Notes: generated from the letters alone by a model not told the origin. A stretch of DNA of 7,734 bases from Oscillibacter sp. (GCA_017380995.1 JAFOCY010000079.1:1-7734); one strand, 5' to 3'. Positions 1 through 5,960 are shown, counted from the first letter of the stretch. Numbers and translations are program-made.

Positions 1-701
1 CCGGGGTTCAGGGCCTCTACGGCGGCGCTGAGCATGGGGGGCAGGGCATCCAGCTCTCCATTCACCGCGATGCGGATGGCCTGGAAGCTGCGCTTGGCAG
101 GGTGCTGCTTTTCCCGCAATGCCGCAGAGGGCATGGCGGATTTGATGACCTCCACCAGCTGCAGGGTGGTTTCAATGGGAGCTGTCTCCCGGACAGTCAC
201 AATGGCCTTGGCGATCCTGGAGGAATAGCGCTCCTCGCCGTACTCCGTGAGGATGCGGCGCAGCTCCTCAAAGCTCCAGGTGTTCACCACCTCGTAGGCG
301 GTAAGGGGGGCGGACACATCCATCCGCATATCCAACGGAGCATCCTGCATATAGGAAAAGCCCCGGGAGGCGTCATCCAGCTGGGGGGAGGATACACCCA
401 GGTCAAAGAGCATCCCGTCCACGCCGGTGATACCGGCTTCCTTCAGGACCTCTCCCAGTTCAGAAAAGTTGCTGTGGATCAGCGTCACCCGATCCATCCA
501 GTCCGCAAGGCGGGTCTGGGCAGCTTCAATGGCCGCCATATCCCGGTCGATGCAGATGAGCCGACCGGTGGTGAGCCGTTTGGCGATCTCCCGGGAATGG
601 CCGGCGCGGCCCAGGGTGCCATCCACATACACGCCGTCAGGGCGGATGTTCAGTCCATCAATGCACTCGTCCAGGAGGACCGATTTATGCGTATATTCCA
701 T
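1..701 (-). CDS. rsmH: 16S rRNA (cytosine(1402)-N(4))-methyltransferase RsmH, 3' end cut by window edge
   Basis: RsmH (MraW) is the SAM-dependent enzyme that N4-methylates C1402 of 16S rRNA in the ribosomal P site. The minus-strand reading from ATG at 699-701 gives 233 codons without a stop and runs off the left edge. The family is about 310 residues, so roughly a quarter is missing. Visible hallmarks are HKSVLLDE at residues 5-12, the SAM-binding loop [10 protein letters not shown] at 27-36, an acidic CIDRD at 50-54, [10 protein letters not shown] at 100-109 and [16 protein letters not shown] from residue 113. The start is fixed by the HKSVLLDE match and by a TGAGGA ribosome site that overlaps the stop codon of mraZ. 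The gap to mraZ is six bases, so the two are co-transcribed, as in most dcw clusters. The next genes to the left would be expected to be ftsL and penicillin-binding protein genes, outside the window. Confidence 0.97.
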   Translation of the reverse strand, partial: MEYTHKSVLLDECIDGLNIRPDGVYVDGTLGRAGHSREIAKRLTTGRLICIDRDMAAIEAAQTRLADWMDRVTLIHSNFSELGEVLKEAGITGVDGMLFDLGVSSPQLDDASRGFSYMQDAPLDMRMDVSAPLTAYEVVNTWSFEELRRILTEYGEERYSSRIAKAIVTVRETAPIETTLQLVEVIKSAMPSAALREKQHPAKRSFQAIRIAVNGELDALPPMLSAAVEALNP

Positions 702-707
702 AAGTCC

Positions 708-1151
708 TCACTTCCGGTTCCGCCGGGCACGGGCCAAAGCGTCCATAGCGGCGGCCAAATCGTTGGCCTCCAGCATATCCCGCTCCCGTTCGTCCCAGGT
801 CTCCTCGTCCCAGATCTCGGCAAAATTGCTCATGCCGACGATGGTGGCATTTTTCTTCAAATTGGCGTATTTACGCAGGTTGGCGGGGATGAGCACACGG
901 CCCTGGCTGTCCGGACGGCACTCCACGGCATTGGCGTAGAGCAGCGTCAGGGCGCGGGCTTCGGTGTACGGCAGATCATCCATGTCATCGGCCATTTGAT
1001 TCCACTTGGCCTCAGAGTAGACGGTCAGGCAGTGCTCCGCGCCGATGGTAATGTAAAACACATCCCCCAGCGCCTCCCGCATGGTGGAGGGAATGACAAG
1101 ACGGCCCTTGGTATCCAGACTATTATTGGACTTACCGATCAGCTTGGCCAT
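708..1151 (-). CDS. mraZ: Transcriptional regulator MraZ
   Basis: MraZ is a DNA-binding protein of the AbrB/SpoVT fold. It forms a ring-shaped oligomer and represses its own operon, the dcw cluster, by binding short direct repeats at the promoter. The protein here is 147 residues, normal for the family. It holds the two expected half-domains, each with the D-x-x-G-R signature: DTKGR at residues 13-17 and DSQGR at 81-85. The C-terminus is charged and helical ([10 protein letters not shown] onwards). The start at 1151 ([10 protein letters not shown]) is chosen over an in-frame ATG 27 bases upstream because a strong AAGGAGG lies at 1158-1164, which is inside that longer reading. The gene precedes rsmH by six bases. 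Its leader carries candidate MraZ boxes and a strong promoter, supporting autoregulation. Confidence 0.97.
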   Translation of the reverse strand: MAKLIGKSNNSLDTKGRLVIPSTMREALGDVFYITIGAEHCLTVYSEAKWNQMADDMDDLPYTEARALTLLYANAVECRPDSQGRVLIPANLRKYANLKKNATIVGMSNFAEIWDEETWDERERDMLEANDLAAAMDALARARRNRK

Positions 1152-1160
1152 GGTCCCCCT

Positions 1161-1170
1161 CCTTCCCCAC
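1161..1170 (-). promoter_or_regulatory. Fourth MraZ-type box abutting the mraZ ribosome binding site
   Basis: GTGGGGAAGG at 1170-1161 matches the first upstream box (GTGGGGAAGA) at nine of ten bases. It lies a whole multiple of 10 bases from the three-box array. Its GTGGGG half (1165-1170) directly adjoins the AAGGAGG Shine-Dalgarno sequence at 1158-1164. It may be a genuine extra operator half-site, or simply a G-rich sequence shaped by the ribosome site. Confidence 0.45.
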
Positions 1171-1200
1171 TTTTTCAAAAATCAGGGTTTGTTTGGGAAT

Positions 1201-1230
1201 TTAGTGGCACTTTCCCCCACTCTTCCCCAC
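1201..1230 (-). promoter_or_regulatory. MraZ box array (three 10-base direct repeats)
   Basis: On the minus strand three consecutive 10-base units read GTGGGGAAGA (1230-1221), GTGGGGGAAA (1220-1211) and a degenerate GTGCCACTAA (1210-1201). They start about five bases downstream of the predicted mraZ transcription start. Known MraZ operators are short direct repeats repeating every 10 bases (TGGGN plus 5 in E. coli, AAAGTG-type plus spacer in mycoplasmas), placed between the promoter and mraZ. Sequence, period and position all fit. Binding by this MraZ is an inference. Confidence 0.8.
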
Positions 1231-1241
1231 CTTTAATTTTG

Positions 1242-1270
1242 AGTATAAACAAAGGTTTCCCGAATTGCAA
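1242..1270 (-). promoter_or_regulatory. mraZ (dcw) promoter, sigma-A type
   Basis: On the minus strand TTGCAA (1270-1265) is separated by exactly 17 bases from TATACT (1247-1242), close to consensus at both hexamers. Transcription would start near 1235, immediately before the MraZ boxes, leaving a leader of about 85 bases before the mraZ start. The promoter lies downstream of the terminator at 1376-1415, so the dcw cluster appears to be transcribed independently of the rsmD-coaD unit. Confidence 0.75.
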
Positions 1271-1375
1271 GGATTTTTTTATGACCAGAAGATGGTTCTT
1301 TCTTCCTTTTTTAACCTTTTTTAGGCAGAATCGGGAGTTTTTGGGAGTGGTTTCCAGTGGTTGACGTAAAAGCAA

Positions 1376-1415
1376 AAACGCCTGTCGACGCAACATGTTG
1401 CGTCGACAGGCGTTT
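1376..1415 (-). terminator. Perfect 40-bp palindrome, intrinsic terminator of the rsmD-coaD unit
   Basis: The 40 bases form a perfect palindrome centred between 1395 and 1396, with a core of CGCAACATGTTGCG flanked by GTCGAC on both sides. As minus-strand RNA it gives an 18-pair stem with a CATG loop, preceded by AAA and followed by TTTTTGCTTTT, which is the shape of a rho-independent terminator. It lies about 115 bases after the stop of the coiled-coil gene and about 105 bases before the mraZ -35 box. On the plus strand the trailing T-run is only three bases, so termination should be mainly in the minus direction. The rest of the 377-base gap (1416-1528 and 1271-1375) is AT-rich and shows no gene. 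Confidence 0.8.
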
Positions 1416-1528
1416 ATACTTCGCTTTAACCACAAAATCTTGACGAGTCTCAAATTATCCCGTCAAATATTTCGTCGATTTTTACAAATTTTTGGCAGCG
1501 GCCGTCCGTGGTGGAAAAGGGTGTGCCC

Positions 1529-2047
1529 TCAAGCCTCCCCGGCTTCCGCCTCCTTGGCGTCCAACTGTTCCCGCTGGGCCTGCATCTTGGCGCTGGAAGC
1601 GCTGCGGAAGCGGACCCGGGACTCCTTCACCTCATCCAGCGCGGCCTGAACAGCCTCTTCGGTACGGGCCAGGGCATCCTCGGCGTAATCGTTGGCCACC
1701 TGGTAGAGCTGGCGGGAGCGCTCTTCAGCCTTGGCGATGATCTGACGGGCCTTCTCCTTTGCCGCATAGAGGACCTCGCTGTCGGATACCATGTTCCGGG
1801 CGTCCATTTCCGCCTGGCGGCGCATACGGTCCACTTCCCGCTTGGCATCCTCCACGTACTTTTCCCGGGCAGCCAGCAGCTCCTGTGCCTTCTTCACCTC
1901 CATGGGAAGGGCGGAACGCAGCTCATCCAGCAGGTCCAGTATCTCATCCCGGTCAATGGTGGCCATATCGGGCTTGAAGGCAGGGGCCTTTGCATCCTCG
2001 ATGCGCTCATAGATCATATCAATCAGGCGGTTGACATCGTTTGCCAT
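1529..2047 (-). CDS. Coiled-coil protein of the CoaD-linked clostridial family (often labelled 'ATPase')
   Basis: This is a 172-residue acidic, helix-rich protein with no signal peptide or membrane segment. After a short N-terminal region (DVNRLIDMIYERIEDA) and a segment DRDEILDLLDELRSALP at about 32-48, nearly all of the rest is Ala/Glu/Arg/Lys heptad sequence typical of a long coiled coil. It resembles proteins of clostridia that databases label loosely as 'ATPase' or V-type ATPase subunit H-like because of the coiled coil. I see no nucleotide-binding motif, so no enzymatic function is supported. A DivIVA-like scaffolding role is possible but not shown. The start has a GAGAGG ribosome site and lies three bases after the coaD stop, so it is translated from the rsmD-coaD message as the last gene before the palindromic terminator. 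Confidence 0.85.
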   Translation of the reverse strand: MANDVNRLIDMIYERIEDAKAPAFKPDMATIDRDEILDLLDELRSALPMEVKKAQELLAAREKYVEDAKREVDRMRRQAEMDARNMVSDSEVLYAAKEKARQIIAKAEERSRQLYQVANDYAEDALARTEEAVQAALDEVKESRVRFRSASSAKMQAQREQLDAKEAEAGEA

Positions 2048-2050
2048 AAA

Positions 2051-2542
2051 TTATCCTCTCACTTTCTCCCACAGGTCCTTCACCATGGGGATAATGGACT
2101 CGGGCAGGTATTTTTCCAAAGGCTGGCCATAGCGGATCATCTCTCTGGCCATCGAAGAGCTGAAGTGCTGATATTGGGGGCTGGCAGGCAGGATCATGGT
2201 CTCAAGCCCGGGATGGATGCCGCTGTTGATCTGGGCCAGCTGGTATTCCACATCAAAGTCCGTTGCGTTGCGCACGCCCCGGACGATCACGTTGGCCCCC
2301 CGCTCCACAGCATAGTCGGCAAGTAAGCCCTGGTAGAGCTCGGCCACCACGTTGTCAAGATCCTCCACCGCAACCTTCACCAACTCCAGCTTCTCCTCTG
2401 GGGTGAACATCTGGTTTTTCTTGCTGGCATTGGGACTGACGCACACGTAGACCTTGTCAAAGCAGGCGGCGGCGCGGCGAATGATATCAAGATGCCCCAG
2501 GGTGATGGGGTCGAAGGTTCCTGAGCAGACAGCTACTTTCAT
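2051..2542 (-). CDS. coaD: Pantetheine-phosphate adenylyltransferase (PPAT)
   Basis: CoaD transfers AMP from ATP to 4'-phosphopantetheine, giving dephospho-CoA, the penultimate step of coenzyme A synthesis in the cytosol. The 163-residue protein has the family's full length (E. coli about 159). The nucleotidyltransferase signature SGTFDPITLGHLDII is at residues 7-21, including the TxGH-type motif TLGH at 14-17. The conserved VIVRGVRNATDFDVEYQ segment is at about 85-101, and FSSSMAREMI at 127-136 matches the ISSS-x-x-(R/K)E motif. The start at 2542 (MKVAVCSGTFDP) is preferred over an ATG 33 bases upstream: the family begins here, and GAGGA lies eight bases before the ATG. The upstream gene rsmD ends four bases before this start, a common pairing in Firmicutes. 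Confidence 0.97.
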   Translation of the reverse strand: MKVAVCSGTFDPITLGHLDIIRRAAACFDKVYVCVSPNASKKNQMFTPEEKLELVKVAVEDLDNVVAELYQGLLADYAVERGANVIVRGVRNATDFDVEYQLAQINSGIHPGLETMILPASPQYQHFSSSMAREMIRYGQPLEKYLPESIIPMVKDLWEKVRG

Positions 2543-2546
2543 GGGT

Positions 2547-3110
2547 TTATTCCTCGTTTGTTTCGTTTGCGTCACGGCGGTAGAGGGTCAGGGCGATCTT
2601 GCCGTAACGGTAGGTGCGCTGCACCCGGTACGGGGGCGCAAGAGCGGGCAAATCCTTACCCACGGGGTGTTCTGCGGCCATTATACCATGGGGCGCCAAA
2701 ATGTCAAACCTTGCAATGTGGGCAATGGCGCTCTCCAGCAATTCCTCCGCATAGGGCGGGTCCAGGAAAATAATGTCAAACTTCTCCCGCACACCCTTGA
2801 GGTACTCCATGGAGTCCCCGCTGACCACCTTCGCCTTGTGGCTCAGCTCCGTAGTCTTCAGGTTTTCCTTGATGAGGGCCACAGCGTCCTTCCGCCGGTC
2901 CACGAATACGGCGCTTGCCGCCCCGCGGGAGAGGCACTCGATGCCAAGCTGGCCGGTACCGGCAAAAAGGTCCAGCACCTTCCGTCCCTCGATATCGAAC
3001 TGCAGGGCGCTGAACATTCCCTCCTTCACCCGGTCGGTGGTGGGACGGGTCTCCATGCCCTCCAATTCCTTGAGTCTGCGGCCCCTGGCGGAGCCTGTGA
3101 TGACACGCAT
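2547..3110 (-). CDS. rsmD: 16S rRNA (guanine(966)-N(2))-methyltransferase RsmD
   Basis: RsmD is the SAM-dependent enzyme that methylates N2 of G966 in the small-subunit rRNA during 30S assembly. The protein is 187 residues, normal for the family. It opens with MRVITGSARGRRL, which is typical of RsmD. The conserved TRPTTDRVKEGMFSAL lies at residues 21-36, the SAM motif DLFAGTGQLGIE at 47-58, and the catalytic DPPY motif at 117-120. The start at 3110 is chosen over an ATG 27 bases upstream because AAGGAG lies six to seven bases before it and the family N-terminus aligns. It is the first gene of a three-gene minus-strand unit (rsmD-coaD-coiled coil) behind its own promoter, divergent from the Asp23-fakA operon. 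Confidence 0.97.
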   Translation of the reverse strand: MRVITGSARGRRLKELEGMETRPTTDRVKEGMFSALQFDIEGRKVLDLFAGTGQLGIECLSRGAASAVFVDRRKDAVALIKENLKTTELSHKAKVVSGDSMEYLKGVREKFDIIFLDPPYAEELLESAIAHIARFDILAPHGIMAAEHPVGKDLPALAPPYRVQRTYRYGKIALTLYRRDANETNEE

Positions 3111-3162
3111 ATGGTTCTCCTTATCGTCAGATGCCACGGCGGCACGGTCTCATATTTCATTT

Positions 3163-3191
3163 ATTTTACGGCAAAATCTTCCGCATTTCAA
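3163..3191 (-). promoter_or_regulatory. rsmD-coaD operon promoter, sigma-A type
   Basis: On the minus strand TTGAAA (3191-3186) is followed after 17 bases by TAAAAT (3168-3163). Transcription would begin near 3156, giving a leader of about 45 bases before the rsmD start. Its -35 box is embedded in the small inverted repeat at 3185-3200. It is divergent from the promoter at 3249-3277; the two -35 hexamers are 57 bases apart. Confidence 0.65.
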
Positions 3192-3200
3192 TAGTGAAAT
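3185..3200. repeat. Small inverted repeat over the rsmD -35 box, possible operator
   Basis: ATTTCA-ATAG-TGAAAT is a perfect 6-4-6 inverted repeat lying over the -35 hexamer of the rsmD promoter, in the intergenic region shared with the Asp23-fakA promoter. A repressor site is plausible from its position, but I do not recognise the sequence as the operator of a named regulator. Short AT-rich repeats of this size can occur by chance. Confidence 0.3.
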
Positions 3201-3248
3201 CCAATTATGGCTTCCTTTCGGGCTGAAGATCCCAGTTATTTTTGGGTC

Positions 3249-3277
3249 TTGTGCTTTCGCCGGGAATCATATATAAT
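3249..3277 (+). promoter_or_regulatory. Promoter of the Asp23-fakA operon, sigma-A type
   Basis: TTGTGC (3249-3254) is followed after exactly 17 bases by a perfect TATAAT (3272-3277). The start point would be near 3284, giving a leader of about 70 bases before the first gene at 3353. Together with the rsmD promoter this accounts for the 242-base divergent intergenic region. Confidence 0.75.
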
Positions 3278-3297
3278 ATGCTTGTTATAGTGTAATC

Positions 3298-3351
3298 ACT
3301 TGAAAGCAGGACTTCTCCGCTTTCTTCAATACTTGAAAGGAAGGACTTTCC
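3298..3351 (+). repeat. Imperfect direct repeat in the Asp23-fakA leader
   Basis: ACTTGAAAG at 3298-3306 recurs at 3331-3339. Each copy is followed by a purine stretch and then ACTT-C-type sequence (ACTTCTCC against ACTTTCC), giving two units of about 21 bases spaced 33 bases apart. The second copy contains the AAGGAAGG ribosome site of the Asp23-family gene. It may be a protein-binding or RNA element, or just a local duplication. Confidence 0.35.
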
Positions 3352-3352
3352 A

Positions 3353-3703
3353 ATGATCCAATTTCAGTCCGATCAGGGCCTGATCTCCGTTTCCGGTGCT
3401 GTGTTCACCACCATCACCGGCATGGCTGCCACCAACTGTTTTGGCGTCAAGGGCATGGCCTACCGCTCCATGACTGACGGTCTGGTCCACCTGCTCCGCC
3501 GCGAGGCCATGGGCAAGGGCGTCAACATCACCTATCACGAAGACAACACCATCTCCATCGAGCTGCACATCATCGTGGAAAACGGCGTGAACCTCACTGC
3601 CGTTTGCCGCTCCATTATGAACGAAGTGCGCTACATGGTGACCAAGAACACCGGCGTCACCGTCAAGGCCGTGAATGTCTGCGTGGACTCCATGACCCTG
3701 TAA
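3353..3703 (+). CDS. Asp23/Gls24 family envelope stress response protein (YloU-like)
   Basis: This is a 116-residue protein of the Asp23/Gls24 (DUF322) family. The family's pattern is present: GLISVSGAVFTTITGMAA at about 9-26, then GVKGMAYRS and a beta-rich C-terminal half (VNITYHEDNTISIELHIIVENG). The C-terminus NEVRYMVTKNTGVTVKAVNV (89-108) is the typical amphipathic closing segment. B. subtilis YloU is of similar size and precedes yloV in the same order. Members are cytosolic or membrane-associated small proteins linked to envelope stress; the exact function of YloU-type members is not established. An AAGGAAGG site precedes the start. The stop codon overlaps the AAGGAGG of fakA, so the two are translated from one message. 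Confidence 0.93.
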   Translation: MIQFQSDQGLISVSGAVFTTITGMAATNCFGVKGMAYRSMTDGLVHLLRREAMGKGVNITYHEDNTISIELHIIVENGVNLTAVCRSIMNEVRYMVTKNTGVTVKAVNVCVDSMTL

Positions 3704-3718
3704 GGAGGACCTGACCAC

Positions 3719-5407
3719 ATGATGAACCAAATCTCCGGCGCGCTGTTCAAGCAGATGATCCTGCACGGCGCCGCCGCCATCACCGCCCAGAAACAGGCCA
3801 TCAATGACCTGAACGTTTTCCCCGTACCTGACGGCGATACCGGCACCAATATGTCCATGACCATCGCCGCCGCCGTGACCGAGCTGAAGAAGGCGGAACC
3901 CCCCACGGTGGACAAGGCTGCCTCCATCACCGCCTCCGCCCTGCTGCGCGGTGCCCGCGGCAACTCCGGCGTCATCCTCTCCCTGCTTTTCCGCGGCGTT
4001 TCCAAGAGCCTCAAGGGCATTGAGAGCGCCAATGCCGCCCAGTTTGCCGCCGCTTTGCACGAAGGCGTTACCGCCGCCTACAAGGCCGTTATGAAGCCCG
4101 CCGAGGGTACCGTCCTCACCGTCTCCCGTCTGGCCGCAGCCCGGGCTGTGGAAGTGGCCGCCGCCGAGACCGACATCGAGGTCGTTCTGGAGGAAGCCCT
4201 GAAGGCTGGCCACGAGGCCCTGAGCCAGACCACCGAGATGAACCCCGTGCTGAAAAAGGCCGGCGTTGTGGACGCCGGCGGCAAGGGCTACCTCCTGATC
4301 CTGGAGGGTATGCTGGCCGAAATGCGGGGCGAACCCATGCCCGAAACCGCCGAGGAAGACGAAGCCAAGGACAAGGCCGACTTTGCCGCCCTGTCTGATG
4401 AGGAGATCACCTTCACCTTCGATACCGTCTTCATCGTCCGCAAGTCCAACCCCAATGTGGACCTGCAGCCCCTGCGGGATTACCTCAACTCCATCGGTGA
4501 CAGCCTGGTCATCGGCGAGGACGACGAGGCCTTCAAGGTCCATGTCCACACCGATATCCCCGGCAACGCCCTGAACGAGGGTCAGAAGTACGGCATCCTG
4601 GAGCTTGCCAAGATCGAGAATATGCGCACCCAGTACGAGGACCTCTCCGCCGGCAAGCACGTCCAGTCCACCGACGACCTGGACGAGGATCCCAGCCACC
4701 TCCACGCCCCCGAGAGCGACGCGCCCGCCGCTCCCACCGAGCCTCCCAAGGCCTACGGTTTCCTCTCTGTCTGCGCAGGCGACGGCCTGGCCGATGTGTT
4801 CCGTGACCTGGGCGTTGATTATGTAGTTTCCGGCGGCCAGACCATGAACCCCTCCACCGAGAGTCTGCTGGAAGGCGTTGAGAAGATCAATGCCGAGACC
4901 GTTTTCATCCTGCCCAACAACTCCAACATCATCATGGCCGCCCAGCAGTGCGCAGCCTTGACGGAGAAGAACGTGGTGGTCATCCCCTCCAAGACCGTCC
5001 CCCAGGGTATCACCGCCATGATGAACGTGGACTTTGAGGCCGAGAGCGCCGAGGACATCGCCGCCGCCATGACGGACAGCCTCTCCACCGTCACCACCGC
5101 CCAGATCACCTACGCCGCCCGCAACTCCGACTTCGACGGCTTTGATATTCACGAGGGCGACTATCTTGCCCTCCAGGAGGGCAAGCTCTTTGGCACCGAC
5201 ACCGCTTTGGAGGTGCTCCTTGAGAAGCTGGCCCAGGACGCCGCCGAAAAGGAAGCCGGCTTCATCTCCATCTACTTTGGCTCCGACGTGACCGAGGAAG
5301 AGGCCCAGAAGGCCTCCGAGATCTTTGCCGGCATCTGCCCCGATGCGGAGATTGCCGTTCTCTCCGGCGGCCAGCCTGTTTACTACTATATTATCAGCAT
5401 GGAATAA
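3719..5407 (+). CDS. fakA: Fatty acid kinase ATP-binding subunit FakA (DAK2/YloV family)
   Basis: FakA, with a separate fatty-acid-binding FakB, phosphorylates exogenous fatty acids to acyl phosphates for phospholipid synthesis. The 562-residue protein matches the family (about 550). The N-terminal DhaL/DAK2 kinase domain (about 9-200) carries PVPDGDTGTNM at 35-45, with metal-binding D38, D40 and N44. It also has GARGNSG at 78-84, KPAEGTVLTV at 126-135 and VDAGGKGY at 184-191. A linker rich in Glu/Asp/Lys leads to the middle domain with KVHVHTDIPG (H275, H277). A second acidic linker (about 310-342) precedes the C-terminal domain, which starts near 345 and has GGQTMNPST at 372-380, NNSNI and TVPQGITAMMNVD. 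The start at 3719 has AAGGAGG ten bases upstream; the adjacent ATG at 3722 is less well spaced. No fakB is visible; it is usually encoded elsewhere. One family residue looks altered (D235, see findings). Confidence 0.94.
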   Translation: MMNQISGALFKQMILHGAAAITAQKQAINDLNVFPVPDGDTGTNMSMTIAAAVTELKKAEPPTVDKAASITASALLRGARGNSGVILSLLFRGVSKSLKGIESANAAQFAAALHEGVTAAYKAVMKPAEGTVLTVSRLAAARAVEVAAAETDIEVVLEEALKAGHEALSQTTEMNPVLKKAGVVDAGGKGYLLILEGMLAEMRGEPMPETAEEDEAKDKADFAALSDEEITFTFDTVFIVRKSNPNVDLQPLRDYLNSIGDSLVIGEDDEAFKVHVHTDIPGNALNEGQKYGILELAKIENMRTQYEDLSAGKHVQSTDDLDEDPSHLHAPESDAPAAPTEPPKAYGFLSVCAGDGLADVFRDLGVDYVVSGGQTMNPSTESLLEGVEKINAETVFILPNNSNIIMAAQQCAALTEKNVVVIPSKTVPQGITAMMNVDFEAESAEDIAAAMTDSLSTVTTAQITYAARNSDFDGFDIHEGDYLALQEGKLFGTDTALEVLLEKLAQDAAEKEAGFISIYFGSDVTEEEAQKASEIFAGICPDAEIAVLSGGQPVYYYIISME

Positions 5408-5471
5408 GTTCAGATTGAGCTAAGTAAGTCCTGGACCGCTTGCAGCGCAACAGTTTGAGCCCCTGAACTTA
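5405..5471. repeat. 9-bp inverted repeat bracketing the region just after fakA
   Basis: TAAGTTCAG at 5405-5413, which includes the fakA stop codon, is matched by its complement CTGAACTTA at 5463-5471, 49 bases apart. The enclosed sequence has weak internal pairing potential (GCTTGCAGCGC). It could close a structured 3' untranslated region of the fakA message. The remaining 5472-5540 shows nothing recognisable. Confidence 0.35.
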
Positions 5472-5540
5472 AAACATTGTACCACATCAGAACCACACAT
5501 TTATTTCAACACGATCCCTGCGCTGTCGCTAAAAGAAACA

Positions 5541-5586
5541 AAAAGACCCCCGATGAGCCTTTACCGGTTCACCGAGGGTTTTTTTC
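5541..5586. terminator. Bidirectional terminator between fakA and the convergent small gene
   Basis: A stem of about 13 positions pairs GACCCCCGATGAGCC with GGTTCACCGAGGG across a TTTACC loop. It is flanked by an A-run on the left and TTTTTTT on the right. As plus-strand RNA it ends the fakA transcript. As minus-strand RNA two of its mismatches become G-U pairs and the tail reads TCTTTTTGTTTCTTTT, so it should also end transcripts of the minus-strand gene whose stop is at 5590. Confidence 0.75.
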
Positions 5587-5589
5587 TGT

Positions 5590-5910
5590 TTATTTGGCTT
5601 TCTTGTGCATCTGCTTCAGCTGGTTTTGTACACCGAACTTCTTATACTTTACGGCCGTCTCGCCAACCCCCAGTGCCTCTGCCAGAGCCTTGTGCTCCTT
5701 CTCAGTCAGGCTCGGGTAGTTCTCCTTGACAACGTCCAGCAGCTCTGCTACACTAATGGTGTCAGCCGATGCATTGTGGAAGCTGGCCCCAGTTCGGGGT
5801 ACGGATCCAATCACTTCGGCTGCAGCGGAAGCCGTGCCGTTCGGGTGACGGGCCGCCGGACTACCGGTGTGGCTACCCTGTGAGCCGGATACGCTGTTAA
5901 AGACCTCCAT
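5590..5910 (-). CDS. Hypothetical protein, probably the 3' part of an IS-interrupted gene
   Basis: I do not recognise this protein. The 106 residues split into a Ser/Gly/Ala/Pro-rich, probably disordered N-terminal half (about 1-50) and a charged helical C-terminal half. The C-terminal half starts at SVAELLDVVKENYPSLTEKE, contains ALAEALGVGETAVKY, which has the spacing of a helix-turn-helix, and ends in a lysine-rich tail. The base composition is GC-rich like the host genes and unlike the IS. The ATG at 5910 has no Shine-Dalgarno sequence in front of it. The open frame continues upstream through the left inverted repeat to a stop at 5938-5940 inside the IS. The start is therefore doubtful, and the reading may be the tail of a longer gene cut by the insertion. 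It ends four bases before the shared terminator. Confidence 0.55.
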   Translation of the reverse strand: MEVFNSVSGSQGSHTGSPAARHPNGTASAAAEVIGSVPRTGASFHNASADTISVAELLDVVKENYPSLTEKEHKALAEALGVGETAVKYKKFGVQNQLKQMHKKAK

Positions 5911-5915
5911 TTGGG

Positions 5916-5932
5916 CAATGTCATTAAGATAA
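5916..5932 (+). repeat. Left terminal inverted repeat of the IS
   Basis: CAATGTCATTAAGATAA is exactly complementary to 7577-7593. Outside this core the two ends diverge, with only patchy similarity (CCATT and GG on both sides), so the transposase recognition end may extend a few bases further with mismatches. Confidence 0.9.
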
Positions 5933-5960
5933 TAGCCTTATCCAAATAGAATTGGAGTAG

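Noticed and set aside
102..1364. A 420-codon plus-strand open frame over rsmH, mraZ and the mraZ promoter
   Set aside because: It runs antisense across two confirmed genes and the promoter region, lacks a ribosome site and has a Gly/His/Pro-rich product with no recognisable motif.
1376..1415. The 40-bp palindrome as a recombination or replication site (dif, oriT, CRISPR-like repeat)
   Set aside because: There is a single copy in the window, no spacer array and no associated genes. The T-rich tail and position after an operon are better explained by a terminator.
1175..1453. A 92-codon minus-strand frame upstream of mraZ
   Set aside because: It spans the palindromic terminator, the promoter and the MraZ boxes, has no ribosome site, and its product is basic and low in pattern.
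1508..2326. A 272-codon plus-strand frame opposite the coiled-coil gene and coaD
   Set aside because: It is an antisense shadow of two genes with clear family signatures and their own ribosome sites.
2454..3194. A 246-codon plus-strand frame opposite rsmD and the start of coaD
   Set aside because: It covers the complement of the DLFAGTG and DPPY motifs of rsmD and shows no protein family pattern.
3326..5152. A 608-codon open frame on the minus strand, opposite the Asp23 gene and fakA
   Set aside because: It is the antisense of two well-supported genes. The product is dominated by Gly, His, Val, Leu and Asp with no domain pattern, which is what the complement of a gene with strong C/G third positions produces.
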